Shown here piece after piece: positions 20,265 to 29,843 of a stretch of 64,000 nt of DNA. Position 1 is the first letter of the stretch, and each line of letters starts with the position of its first letter. Location of the stretch: NCBI GenBank assembly GCA_003674045.1, contig PENC01000002.1:620001-684000 (forward strand), given 5' to 3'. This DNA is from Streptomyces griseocarneus (GTDB lineage Bacteria > Actinomycetota > Actinomycetes > Streptomycetales > Streptomycetaceae). The notes under the pieces are model-generated. The model did no database searches. It was given only the letters and a program-made list of their open reading frames with translations, and was not told where the DNA came from. Both the position numbers and the translations under genes were made by a program.

Positions 20265-21701
20265 ATGCCTGAGTCAGAGCTGTCCCGCCGTCGGCGCCTG
20301 CTGGTGCTGGCCATCTGCTGCACGAGCCTGCTGATCGTCAGTCTCGACAACACGATCCTGAACGTCGCCCTGCCGTCGATGCGGAAGGAACTGCACGCCT
20401 CGATCCCGGGCCTCCAGTGGACGATCGACGCCTACACCGTCGTCCTCGCCTCGCTGCTGATGCTGGGCGGCTCGACCGCCGACAGAGTCGGCCGCAGGCG
20501 GATCTTCCAGACCGGGCTCGTGCTCTTCACGGCGGGCTCGGCACTGTGCAGCCTGGCGCCGGGTCTGGGCTGGCTCGTCGCGTTCCGGATGGTGCAGGCG
20601 GTGGGCGGCTCGATGCTCAACCCCGTGGCGATGTCGATCATCACCAACACCTTCACCGACCCCCGGGAGCGGGCGCGCGCGATCGGCCTGTGGGGCGGGG
20701 TCGTCGGCATCAGCATGGCCGCCGGGCCCATCGTCGGCGGCGCGCTGGTCGAGTCGGTCGGCTGGCGCTCGATCTTCTGGATCAACCTGCCGGTGGGACT
20801 GCTCGCGCTGGTCATGACCGCCCGCTACGTCCCCGAGTCCCGCGCCCCGAAGGCCCGCCGCCCCGACCCCGTGGGCCAGCTGCTGGTCATCGCGCTGCTC
20901 GGCTCGCTCACGTACGGGATCATCGAGGGCTCCGCCGCGGGCTGGACCTCGGCGCCGATCCTCGGCTGCTTCGCCGTGGCGCTCGCCGCGCTCACCGGTC
21001 TGCTGACGTACGAGCGGCGGCGCGAGGAGCCCCTCGTCGAGCTCGGGTTCTTCCGCAGCGCCCCGTTCGCCGGGGCCACGGCGATCGCGGTGTGCGCCTT
21101 CGCCTCGCTCGCCGGCTTCCTCTTCCTCAACACCCTCTACCTGCAGGACCAGCGGGGGCTCAGCGCGCTCCGGGCCGGGCTCTTCATGCTGCCGATGGCC
21201 GCCATGTGCCTGGTCTGCGCGCCGATCTCGGGGCGGCTGGTCGGCGCCCGCGGCCCACGGCTGCCCCTTCTGCTCGGCGGTGCGGGGATGACGGCGAGCG
21301 GGCTGCTGTTCGCGGCCCTCGACGCCCGGTCGTCCGATGCCCTGCTGTTCACCGCGTACGTCCTCTTCGGCATCGGCTTCGGCCTGGTGAACGCCCCGAT
21401 CACCAACACCGCCGTCTCCGGGATGCCGCGCTCCCGCGCCGGGGTGGCCGCCGCGATCGCGTCGACGAGCCGCCAGGTCGGCTCGGCCCTCGGCGTCGCC
21501 GTGATCGGCGCGACGGTGGCCGCGGGGCTCCCGTCGGCGGGCTGGTGGATCATCGCCGGGTGCGGAACGGCGACCCTGGCGCTCGGTAGCATCACCACCG
21601 GCCGCTGGGCGATCCGCACCGCCGAGCGCACCGCCGCCCGCCTGGAACCCGCACGGGCGCCGCGGGCCGCCTCCCTCCCGACGAGCTCAGGACGCCGGTG
21701 A
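20265..21701 (+). CDS. MFS drug exporter (DHA2, 14-TM type)
   Basis: This is a 478-residue proton-coupled exporter of the DHA2 drug family. Landmarks are SLDNTILNVALPSM in the first helix, GGSTADRVGRRR (motif A) and LWGGVVGISMAAGPIVGGALVE (motif C, typical of antiporters). The ATG at 20265 follows GAGGTG. A MarR-type regulator starts four bases after the stop, so the two are one transcript. The palindromic operator upstream suggests the exporter is induced when the MarR protein binds its ligand. The substrate is unknown; multidrug or antibiotic export is the usual role. Confidence 0.92.
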   Translation: MPESELSRRRRLLVLAICCTSLLIVSLDNTILNVALPSMRKELHASIPGLQWTIDAYTVVLASLLMLGGSTADRVGRRRIFQTGLVLFTAGSALCSLAPGLGWLVAFRMVQAVGGSMLNPVAMSIITNTFTDPRERARAIGLWGGVVGISMAAGPIVGGALVESVGWRSIFWINLPVGLLALVMTARYVPESRAPKARRPDPVGQLLVIALLGSLTYGIIEGSAAGWTSAPILGCFAVALAALTGLLTYERRREEPLVELGFFRSAPFAGATAIAVCAFASLAGFLFLNTLYLQDQRGLSALRAGLFMLPMAAMCLVCAPISGRLVGARGPRLPLLLGGAGMTASGLLFAALDARSSDALLFTAYVLFGIGFGLVNAPITNTAVSGMPRSRAGVAAAIASTSRQVGSALGVAVIGATVAAGLPSAGWWIIAGCGTATLALGSITTGRWAIRTAERTAARLEPARAPRAASLPTSSGRR

Positions 21702-21705
21702 CACC

Positions 21706-22140
21706 ATGACGATCACGCCCGACATCACCTCGGAGACCGCGCGCCGCGCCTGGACGAACCTCCGCGAGGTCGTCCTGGGGGGCAACGAGCGCCGCAAGGA
21801 GGTCGTCGAGGCGCTCGGCATGAGCTTCTTCCGCATCAAGGCACTGCGGCACATCGCCCAGGGCCCGATCACCCTGCGCGACCTCGCCGACCGGCTGGTC
21901 ACCGACCGGCCGTACACGACGCTGGTCGTGGACGACCTGGAGGGACGCGGCCTCGTCGCCCGCACCGCGAACCCGGCGGACCGCCGCTCGAAGATCGTCA
22001 CAGTGACGGAGACGGGCCGCGCCGCGGCCCAGCGCGCCACGGAAATCCTGAGCACCCCGCCGGCGGCTCTCCTCGCCCTCCCCGAGGAGGACCTGGCCAC
22101 CCTGGACCGCATCATGACCGCAATCACGGAGGCTCCGTGA
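21706..22140 (+). CDS. MarR-family transcriptional regulator
   Basis: This 144-residue protein has the MarR winged helix: ITLRDLADRLVTDRPYTTLVVDDLEGRGLV holds the recognition helix, followed by the wing ANPADRRSKIVTVTETG. Such proteins are dimeric repressors released by phenolic or drug-like ligands. It follows the DHA2 exporter with four bases between stop and start, so they are co-transcribed. The paired palindromes before the exporter are the expected operator, which would make the loop autoregulatory. Confidence 0.92.
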   Translation: MTITPDITSETARRAWTNLREVVLGGNERRKEVVEALGMSFFRIKALRHIAQGPITLRDLADRLVTDRPYTTLVVDDLEGRGLVARTANPADRRSKIVTVTETGRAAAQRATEILSTPPAALLALPEEDLATLDRIMTAITEAP

Positions 22141-22205
22141 CCCGGGGCTCCGCCCACCGGGTTGCCTCTTGCGCTCCGCGCGCGGCTACAGCCCCGGTGG
22201 GGGCT

Positions 22206-22225
22206 GGTCGCGCAGTTCCCCGCGG
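22206..22225 (-). repeat. Truncated dispersed repeat core, copy 6
   Basis: This copy is missing the last few bases of the core (ends ccccgcgg). It begins only 14 bases after the stop of the MmyB-like gene and is in that gene's orientation. The tail (cgcccaccgggttgcctctt in plus-strand reading) reaches about 22150. Confidence 0.75.
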
Positions 22226-22238
22226 CGAAGAACGAGAC

Positions 22239-23117
22239 CTACACGTACCAAGCCCGTAGCCGCTCGAGCCGCGCCCGCGACTCCTCATCCGCCGGCGTGT
22301 ACGTCAAAAGCTTCGCCCCCGCACTCGGCCCCACCCACAGCGCCGTGTAGTCGAGCCCCAGCAGCCCCACCTTGGACTGCCGGAACCACTTCGTCCGGTC
22401 CGCGAACCGCACCACCTCGTGCCGTTCCCAGATCGCGCGGAACTCCGCCGAGTTGTCCTGGAGCTTCTTGAGCAGACACTTCCACGCCGGGTCCCCCAGA
22501 TGCTCGGCCATCGAGGCGCGGAACTTCGCGGCCATGACCCGTACCGCCTCGTCGCGTTCGACGAGGGTGGCCCGCCACTCGGGGTTCATGAAGGCGAGCC
22601 ACATGCAGTTGCGCTCCTCGGGCGGGAGCGCGTCGAGCTCGCACATCAGCTGCCCGTAGGGGCGGTTGTACGCGAGGATGTCGTACCGCGCGTTCTGCAC
22701 ACAAGCGGGGAACGGCTCCAGCTGATCCAGCATCAGCCGCAGCGAGGCGGGCACGGCGGCGCACTCGGTGCCGGGCAGCGGGTCGACGCTGCCCGCGAGG
22801 CTGAAGAGGTGGCTGCGCTCGCCCCGGTCGAGCATCAGCGCGCGGGCGATGGCGTCCAGCACCTGTGCGGAGACCCGGATGTCACGCGCCTGCTCCAGCC
22901 ACGTGTACCAGGTGACGCCGACCGCGGCGAGCTGCGCGACCTCCTCGCGGCGCAGCCCGGGGGTGCGGCGGCGCGGGCCGCGCGGCAGGCCCGCCTGTTC
23001 GGGGGAGACGCGCTCGCGGCGGCTGCGCAGGAAGGCGGCGAGCTCGCCGCGCCGTACGTCGTCGGCCGAGGCCGATACCGATACCGAAGGGGCGGGCGCG
23101 TGCGTCATCGTGGTCAT
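22239..23117 (-). CDS. MmyB-type XRE regulator, paralogue 1
   Basis: This 292-residue regulator has an N-terminal helix-turn-helix (RRRTPGLRREEVAQLAAVGVTWYTWLEQARDI) and a C-terminal MmyB-like ligand-binding domain (YDILAYNRPYGQL; CMWLAFMNPEWR). In the few solved members this domain is PAS-like and can bind fatty acid-type ligands. It is divergent from an MFS exporter, with a perfect CTGGTAC-type inverted repeat between them. It is a paralogue of the gene at 40247-41143, which has the same arrangement. The ATG start has GGAG three bases before it; an ATG three codons later is possible. Confidence 0.9.
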   Translation of the reverse strand: MTTMTHAPAPSVSVSASADDVRRGELAAFLRSRRERVSPEQAGLPRGPRRRTPGLRREEVAQLAAVGVTWYTWLEQARDIRVSAQVLDAIARALMLDRGERSHLFSLAGSVDPLPGTECAAVPASLRLMLDQLEPFPACVQNARYDILAYNRPYGQLMCELDALPPEERNCMWLAFMNPEWRATLVERDEAVRVMAAKFRASMAEHLGDPAWKCLLKKLQDNSAEFRAIWERHEVVRFADRTKWFRQSKVGLLGLDYTALWVGPSAGAKLLTYTPADEESRARLERLRAWYV

Positions 23118-23162
23118 GGCTCCAGGATGGGGGATACCGCAGCCGGTTGGCAGGTAGTTCTT

Positions 23163-23188
23163 GTACCAGGATAAGGAGACTCTGGTAC
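23163..23188. promoter_or_regulatory. Inverted repeat in the MmyB/MFS divergon 1 intergenic region
   Basis: GTACCAG (23163-23169) and CTGGTAC (23182-23188) are perfect inverted arms with a 12-base spacer. They lie between the divergent starts at 23117 and 23219, the natural operator position for the MmyB-type regulator. Confidence 0.65.
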
Positions 23189-23218
23189 CCCTTTGAGCGG
23201 CTGGGCATCGTCTCCTGT

Positions 23219-24700
23219 GTGAGCGAAACCCCGAGCAACACCCGTGACATCCGCAGCGACGACCGAATATCCCCGGCGACCGCCACGACCCCGACGGGAC
23301 GGGCCGACCGGCCCCACTCCCCCGTCCTCACCCCCGCCGGCCTCTTCACGATTCTCGTCGGCGCGGCCCTGCCGCTGCTGGACTTCTTCATCGTCAACGT
23401 CGCCCTCCCCACCATCGACCACGATCTGCACGCGGGCCCCGCGGTGCTGGAGATGGTGGTGGGCGGCTACGGCGTCGCGTACGCCGTCCTGCTGGTGCTC
23501 GGCGGACGGCTGGGCGACATGGTGGGCCGTCGGCGGCTCTTCCTGTGGGGCACGGCCGCGTTCGGCGTGACCTCGGTGGCCTGCGGTCTCGCACCCGACG
23601 CCTGGTCGCTGGTCGCCGCCCGGGTCGCGCAGGGCGCCGCGTCCGCGCTGATGCTGCCTCAGGTGCTGGCCACGATCCAGGCGACGACGCAGGGCCCGCA
23701 GCGGTCCCGGGCGCTGAGCCTGTACGGCGGGACGGCCGGGGTCGCCAGCGCCGTCGGCCAGGTGCTCGGCGGTGTACTGGTCTCCGTCGACCTGGCGGGC
23801 ACCGGCTGGCGCGCGATCTTCCTGGTGAACGCGCCGGTCGCGGCGGCCGCGCTGCTGCTGGCGGTGCGTACGGTGCCGGAGACGCGCTCGGAGCACCCGA
23901 CGGGGGTGGACGGGCGCGGGACCGTACTGCTGTCGCTGACGCTGGTGACGCTGCTGCTGCCGTTGACAGAAGGCAGGGCGACGGGGTGGCCGGTGTGGTC
24001 GTGGGTGCTGCTGGCCGTCTTCCCGGTGGCGGCGGTGGCGTTCCTGGTGGTGGAGCGGCGCGAGGAGCGGGCCGGGCGGACGCCGCTGGTGCCGCTGTCG
24101 CTGCTGCGCATCCGCTCGGTGCACAGCGGGCTGTCGCTGCTGGTGCCCTTCTCGCTGGGCTGGGGCGGCTTCATGTTCGTCATCGCCGTGGCGCTGCAGG
24201 AGGGGCTGCGGATGGGGCCGATGGCGGCGGGTCTCGCGCTGGTGCCGATGTGTGTGACGTTCTTCATCGGCTCGCTGGTGGGGCCGCGGCTGGCGGCCCG
24301 GTACGGCGGCAAGGTGATCACCGCCGGAACGCTGGTGCAGGCCGTCGGGCTGCTGGCGGTCGGCTCGACCTTCTTCTGGGGCTGGGACTCGCTGAACGCC
24401 TGGGGCGTGGGCCCCGCGCTGGCCGTGCAGGGCCTGGGCCAGGGACTGCTGCTGCCGCTGACGCTGCGGGTCGTGCTGAGCGAGGTGCCGGTGGCGCAGG
24501 CGGGCGTGGGCAGCGGGGTCATGGTGACCACGCAGCAGTCGTTCATGGCGCTGGGCGTGGCCACGCTCGGGTCGCTGTTCCTGTCGCTGTCGTCGTCGAT
24601 GGGCATGCGGGACGCCCTGGTGGTGACGTTGGCGGTGCAACTGGTGGCGGTCGCCGTGTCGGTCGTGCTGAGCCTGCGGCTGCCGCGCACGATGGCTTGA
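23219..24700 (+). CDS. MFS exporter (DHA2, 14-TM type), divergent from MmyB paralogue 1
   Basis: This is a 493-residue DHA2-type exporter with about 14 membrane helices. It has LLDFFIVNVALPTIDHDL in helix 1, GGRLGDMVGRRR (motif A) and LYGGTAGVASAVGQVLGGVLV (motif C). A hydrophilic leader of about 45 residues precedes helix 1. I chose the GTG at 23219 (VSETPSNTRD); it has no recognisable ribosome site, so a leaderless or short-leader mRNA is possible. Earlier in-frame starts run into the operator. It is presumably controlled by the divergent MmyB-type regulator. The substrate is unknown. Confidence 0.88.
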   Translation: MSETPSNTRDIRSDDRISPATATTPTGRADRPHSPVLTPAGLFTILVGAALPLLDFFIVNVALPTIDHDLHAGPAVLEMVVGGYGVAYAVLLVLGGRLGDMVGRRRLFLWGTAAFGVTSVACGLAPDAWSLVAARVAQGAASALMLPQVLATIQATTQGPQRSRALSLYGGTAGVASAVGQVLGGVLVSVDLAGTGWRAIFLVNAPVAAAALLLAVRTVPETRSEHPTGVDGRGTVLLSLTLVTLLLPLTEGRATGWPVWSWVLLAVFPVAAVAFLVVERREERAGRTPLVPLSLLRIRSVHSGLSLLVPFSLGWGGFMFVIAVALQEGLRMGPMAAGLALVPMCVTFFIGSLVGPRLAARYGGKVITAGTLVQAVGLLAVGSTFFWGWDSLNAWGVGPALAVQGLGQGLLLPLTLRVVLSEVPVAQAGVGSGVMVTTQQSFMALGVATLGSLFLSLSSSMGMRDALVVTLAVQLVAVAVSVVLSLRLPRTMA

Positions 24701-24748
24701 AATCGCCCCTTCGGGGCCACGGAGAGGTGAGGCGGGAGCACGGAGAAC

Positions 24749-24790
24749 ACACATGGACTGACAGATATTGAAATCTGTCAGTCCATGTGT
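24749..24790. promoter_or_regulatory. 18-bp perfect palindrome before the aldo-keto reductase
   Basis: ACACATGGACTGACAGAT (24749-24766) and its exact reverse complement (24773-24790) flank the six bases attgaa. It lies 72 bases before the reductase start in an AT-rich island. Its length fits a TetR-family operator, and a TetR-type gene follows the reductase. As a hairpin it could also end MFS transcription, but no T-run follows. Confidence 0.7.
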
Positions 24791-24862
24791 CACTCTTCCA
24801 GTGCACCCCCGTGTGCGTACCCCGCCGCACACTCCCTCCGCAGAACCCCCGAAGGAGTTCCC

Positions 24863-25867
24863 GTGCAGTACCGCACCCTCGGCACCACCGGCCCGCAGGT
24901 CTCCGCCCTCGGTCTCGGCGCGATGGGCATGTCCGCCCTCTACGGCGACGCCGACCGCGGCGAGTCGATCGCCACGATCCACGCCGCGCTCGACGCGGGC
25001 ATGACCCTGATCGACACCGGCGACTTCTACGGCATGGGCCACAACGAGCTGCTCATCAACGAGGCGCTGCGCACCGCCCCCGCGGGCACCCGCGAGCGGG
25101 CCCTCACCAGCGTGAAGTTCGGTGCCCTGCGCACCGTCGAAGGCGGCTTCACCGGCGTCGACGGCAGCCCGAACGCCGTGAAGAACTTCGCCGCCTACTC
25201 GCTGCAGCGCCTCGGCACCGACCACATCGACATCTACCGCCTCGCCCGCCTCGACCCGAACGTCCCGATCGAGGAGACGATCGGCGCGATCGCCGAGCTG
25301 GTCGAGGCCGGGCACGTCCGGCACATCGGCCTCTCCGAGGTGAACGCGGAGACCATCCGCCGGGCCGCCGCCGTCGCCCCGATCTCCGACCTCCAGATCG
25401 AGTACTCGCTGATCTCGCGCGGCATCGAGAAGGAGATCCTGCCGACGCTCCGCGAGCTGGGCATCGGCGTCACCGCGTACGGCGTGCTCTCGCGCGGCCT
25501 GATCAGCGGCCACTTCACCCGCGACCGGCAGCTCGCCGCGAACGACTTCCGCGGTATGAGCCCGCGCTTCCAGGGCGAGAACCTCGAACACAACCTGCGC
25601 CTCGTCGAGGCGCTGCGGGAGATCGCCGAGGCCAAGGGCGCCACCGTCGCCCAGACCGCGATCGCCTGGGTCCTCTCGCGCGGCGAGGACATCGTCCCGC
25701 TGGTCGGCGCCCGCCGCCGCGACCGTCTCACGGAGGCACTGGGCGCGCTCGACGTCACGCTGGACGCGGCCGACCTCGCCGCCATCGAGCAGGCCGTCCC
25801 GGCCGACGCGGCGGCGGGCGACCGCTACCCGGCGGACCAGATGGCGCACCTCGACAGCGAGAAGTGA
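24863..25867 (+). CDS. Aldo-keto reductase with an altered catalytic tetrad
   Basis: This is a 334-residue (beta/alpha)8 NADPH-dependent reductase. Asp and Tyr of the active site are in LIDTGDFYGMGHNE and Lys is in LTSVKFGALR. The position that is usually His reads IYRLARLDPN, so the fourth tetrad residue is Ala; I recall an actinobacterial subfamily with this ARLDP pattern. Cofactor motifs near the C-terminus (IVPLVGARRRDRLTEAL) are intact. The GTG start follows GAAGGAG. A long perfect palindrome upstream and a TetR gene downstream suggest induction by an electrophile or drug. The substrate is unknown. Confidence 0.92.
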   Translation: MQYRTLGTTGPQVSALGLGAMGMSALYGDADRGESIATIHAALDAGMTLIDTGDFYGMGHNELLINEALRTAPAGTRERALTSVKFGALRTVEGGFTGVDGSPNAVKNFAAYSLQRLGTDHIDIYRLARLDPNVPIEETIGAIAELVEAGHVRHIGLSEVNAETIRRAAAVAPISDLQIEYSLISRGIEKEILPTLRELGIGVTAYGVLSRGLISGHFTRDRQLAANDFRGMSPRFQGENLEHNLRLVEALREIAEAKGATVAQTAIAWVLSRGEDIVPLVGARRRDRLTEALGALDVTLDAADLAAIEQAVPADAAAGDRYPADQMAHLDSEK

Positions 25868-25955
25868 CGGACCGGGGCGGTACGGTCCCTACCGGGGACC
25901 GTACCGGGACCCCGCCTGTCCCTCCGCCCCTCCGACCGAAAGGCCGAACGCTGCG

Positions 25956-26537
25956 ATGGCGCCCGAGACCCTGACCCCCGACCGCATCCTGGAGGCCACC
26001 GAGGACGTGCTGCGCCGCTACGGCCCGGCCAAGGCCACCGTGGTCGACGTGGCACGGGCCCTGGGCGTGAGCCATGGCAGCGTCTACCGCCACTTCGGCA
26101 GCAAGGCCGCCCTCCGCGAGGCGGTCACCGAGCGCTGGCTCGACCAGTCGCACGCGGCGCTGTCCGCCATCGCCGACACGGAGGGCCCCGCCGGCCCCCG
26201 GCTGCGCGAGTGGCTGGCCGGCCTCTTCGCCTCCAAGCGGCACAAGGCGGGCGACGACCCCGAGCTGTTCGCCACGTACATGGTCCTCGTCGGCGAGAAC
26301 AGCGGCGTCGTCGAGCGCCACATCGAGACGATGATCGAGCAGCTTGCCGGGATCATCGACCGAGGCGTGACCTCCGGCGAACTCACCGCCCCCGACACGG
26401 CCGCCGCGGCCCGCGCGGTCTGGGACGCGACGAACCGTTTCCACGACCCGGCGTACGCGGCGGAGTGGTCCCGCCCCGAGATCGACCCGGCCTTCGAGGC
26501 CGTCTGCGACCTGATCCTGCGCGGCCTGCGCGCCTGA
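25956..26537 (+). CDS. TetR-family transcriptional regulator
   Basis: This 193-residue regulator has an N-terminal TetR helix-turn-helix: ATVVDVARALGVSHGSVYRHFGSKAAL is a textbook recognition region. The C-terminal ligand domain (LREWLAGLFASKRHK..., FHDPAYAAEW) resembles the YbjK/AcrR-like group. It follows the aldo-keto reductase by 88 bases on the same strand. The 18-bp-arm palindrome before the reductase is the best operator candidate. The start ATG is 13 bases after AAAGG. Confidence 0.92.
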   Translation: MAPETLTPDRILEATEDVLRRYGPAKATVVDVARALGVSHGSVYRHFGSKAALREAVTERWLDQSHAALSAIADTEGPAGPRLREWLAGLFASKRHKAGDDPELFATYMVLVGENSGVVERHIETMIEQLAGIIDRGVTSGELTAPDTAAAARAVWDATNRFHDPAYAAEWSRPEIDPAFEAVCDLILRGLRA

Positions 26538-26616
26538 CCGGGCGGCCGGTCCCCCTATCGGATGAACGTACGGGGAACGGCCGTGTCCGAGCCGGAGGGC
26601 TGGCTAGGTTGCACGC

Positions 26617-27213
26617 ATGGCCAAGCCACCGCCCCAGGCAGCGCGCTCCACGGAACCCGATGTGGACTTCGAAGAGCTGTGCCGGGCCCTTGAGCAGATC
26701 GATACGGTTTCCCAGCGTCCGTATCGCACGGAGATCCTCGGAGGAAACGTCGTCATGTCACCGTGGCCCAAGTGCTCCTACGACCTCCTCCTCGACAGCC
26801 TCGTGGACCAGCTGAGCCCGCATGCGCCCGAGGGGCACCGCGTGCGGACCTCTCCCCGGCTGTTCCGCTTCTCCGGCCAGGGATGGGCCTACGGCCCGAG
26901 CCTCCATGTCGCAGAATCGGACACGCTCAAGGTGAGGAGCATCTTCGCCCCCTCGGAAGCGCTGTCCTTGGTCGGCGAAGTGACCCCAGATGCAGTGGCA
27001 GACACTTACCACCAGGCAAAGATCGAGGTTTGCGGCAAGTCCGGGGTCCCCGTCCACATCCTGATCGATGTCCTGCAGGAGTCACTCATCGTGTACTCCG
27101 ACCCGGACCCCGACCGCGGCTACCGCACCCACACTCAGGTGAAGATCGGCGACAAGGTCCATATCCCCGCCCCGTTCGACTGCGAACTGGACACCGCGGA
27201 CTGGGAACTCTGA
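26617..27213 (+). CDS. Uma2-family (DUF820) PD-(D/E)XK-like protein
   Basis: This 198-residue protein belongs to the Uma2 restriction-endonuclease-like fold, which is expanded in Streptomyces and cyanobacteria and of unknown role. The late core VGEVTPDAVADTYHQAKIEVCGKSGVPVHILID fits the family, including Glu in GEV and Lys in QAKIE. The usual PD-V acidic position appears as YGPSLHVAES, so one metal ligand seems to be replaced and the nuclease may be inactive or divergent. It stands alone and ends before a very strong terminator. The ATG start has only a poor ribosome site. Confidence 0.82.
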   Translation: MAKPPPQAARSTEPDVDFEELCRALEQIDTVSQRPYRTEILGGNVVMSPWPKCSYDLLLDSLVDQLSPHAPEGHRVRTSPRLFRFSGQGWAYGPSLHVAESDTLKVRSIFAPSEALSLVGEVTPDAVADTYHQAKIEVCGKSGVPVHILIDVLQESLIVYSDPDPDRGYRTHTQVKIGDKVHIPAPFDCELDTADWEL

Positions 27214-27222
27214 TCCCAAAAA

Positions 27223-27271
27223 CCGGGAGGCCCCGGCTCCCCCACCCAACGGGGGAGCCGGGGCCTCCCGG
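27223..27271. terminator. Perfect 21-bp bidirectional terminator
   Basis: CCGGGAGGCCCCGGCTCCCC plus one C (27223-27243) pairs fully with 27251-27271 across a seven-base loop. It lies between the convergent Uma2 and glyS genes, with AAAAA on the plus-strand upstream side, so it can end both transcripts. Confidence 0.9.
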
Positions 27272-27292
27272 CGTGCGTCGCAAGGAAAAGCG

Positions 27293-28675
<1,383 letters not shown>

Positions 28676-28814
28676 GGTGCTCTCTTCATTGCGACGACGA
28701 ACAGCGAATGATTCAGGTTACCGGCGGCGCCTCCCCCCAAGCCAAATCGGTTCTGGCCTTGGCTTGACCCGATCCCCCGGGATGGCCGGATGCGCCCAGT
28801 TTGCGAACAGCTTG

Positions 28815-28852
28815 TTGACAATCGTTTCCACTTTTGTTGAAAATGACTGTCA
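28815..28852 (+). promoter_or_regulatory. znuA promoter with two Zur boxes
   Basis: The -35 element TTGACA is at 28815-28820 and a -10-like GAAAAT at 28839-28844. TGACAATCGTTTCCA (28816-28830) and TGAAAATGACTGTCA (28838-28852) each match the Streptomyces Zur box TGAAAATGATTTTCA or its complement at 12 of 15 positions. The boxes cover both promoter elements and reach the start codon, so zinc-bound Zur should block transcription completely. Confidence 0.82.
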
Positions 28853-29829
28853 TGAACATCAGTCGTCCCCGCTCCCCCCGAATACCCACCGCCGCCGTCG
28901 CCACGGCCGCTGTCCTGGGGCTTCTCACGCTCTCCGCGTGCTCCGGCTCCGATTCGGCGGGCAAGGCGGCGGACGGCAAACTCAAGGTGATCGCCTCCTT
29001 CTACCCGATGGAGTTCCTCGCCAAGGAGATCGGCGGCGACCACGTCAGCGTGACCAATCTGACGAAGCCCGGCGTCGAGCCGCACGACCTGGAGCTCACC
29101 CCCCGGCAGACCGGCTCCCTGACCGACGCGGGCGCGATCGTCTACCTCAAGGGCCTCCAGCCCGCCGTGGACACCGCGATCAAGCAGTCCGGCAACAAGC
29201 ACATCGCCGACGCCCTCTCCTTCACCTCGACGGAGGAGCACGGCACCGAGGTCGACGGCCACCACCACGCGACCGGCGACAACCACTCCCACTCGGAGTC
29301 CGAGAAGGGCGCCGACCCCCACGTCTGGCTGGACCCGGTGAAGTACGCCGAGGTCGCCAAGGGAGTGAACAAGACCCTCGCCGAGGCCGACCCCGACCAC
29401 AGGGCGGACTTCCAGAAGAACACCGACGAGCTGGTCGAGAAGCTCGGCGCGCTGGACAAGAAGTTCACCGACGGCCTGAAGAACCGCGCCTCGGACACCT
29501 TCATCACCACCCACGCGGCCTTCGGCTACCTCGCCGAGCGCTACGGCCTCACCGAGGAGGCCATCAGCGGCGTCGACCCCGAGTCGGAGCCCAGCGCCGC
29601 CCGGATGAAGGACCTGCACCAGCTCGCCAAGGACCACCACGTCGGCACCGTCTTCTTCGAGGCGATCGCCAACCCGGCCACCGCCAAGACCCTCGCCAAG
29701 GACCTCGGTGTGAAGACGGACGTCCTCGACCCGCTCGAAGGGATCACGGACAAGTCCCGGGGCGGCGACTACTTCGGCGTGATGGAGGCCAACCTCACCG
29801 CCCTCCAGAAGGCGCTCGGCACCAAGTGA
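28852..29829 (+). CDS. znuA: Zinc ABC transporter substrate-binding lipoprotein ZnuA
   Basis: This 325-residue lipoprotein binds Zn2+ outside the membrane and passes it to ZnuB. A signal peptide ends in the lipobox LLTLSACSG. Zinc ligands are apparent: GVEPHDLEL, PHVWLDPVKY, THAAFGYL and a late Asp in VLDPLEG. A His/acidic loop (EEHGTEVDGHHHATGDNHSH) is typical of ZnuA and absent from manganese-binding relatives. I chose the ATG at 28852 (MNISRPRS); the ATG at 28843 is possible, but the predicted transcription start falls at or just before 28852. It is the first gene of znuACB and controlled by Zur. Confidence 0.95.
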   Translation: MNISRPRSPRIPTAAVATAAVLGLLTLSACSGSDSAGKAADGKLKVIASFYPMEFLAKEIGGDHVSVTNLTKPGVEPHDLELTPRQTGSLTDAGAIVYLKGLQPAVDTAIKQSGNKHIADALSFTSTEEHGTEVDGHHHATGDNHSHSESEKGADPHVWLDPVKYAEVAKGVNKTLAEADPDHRADFQKNTDELVEKLGALDKKFTDGLKNRASDTFITTHAAFGYLAERYGLTEEAISGVDPESEPSAARMKDLHQLAKDHHVGTVFFEAIANPATAKTLAKDLGVKTDVLDPLEGITDKSRGGDYFGVMEANLTALQKALGTK

Positions 29830-29843
29830 CGGAGGCACTCAGC

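Noticed and set aside
22162..22350. Short plus-strand frame after the MarR gene
   Set aside because: Most of it is repeat sequence and antisense of the MmyB-like gene.
23114..25849. Long minus-strand open frame across the MFS exporter and aldo-keto reductase
   Set aside because: Both plus-strand genes have clear motifs and ribosome sites; the antisense product is low-complexity Arg/His/Gln sequence.
28834..28851. Earlier znuA starts (TTG 28834, ATG 28843)
   Set aside because: They lie inside the predicted promoter and Zur boxes, upstream of the likely transcription start.
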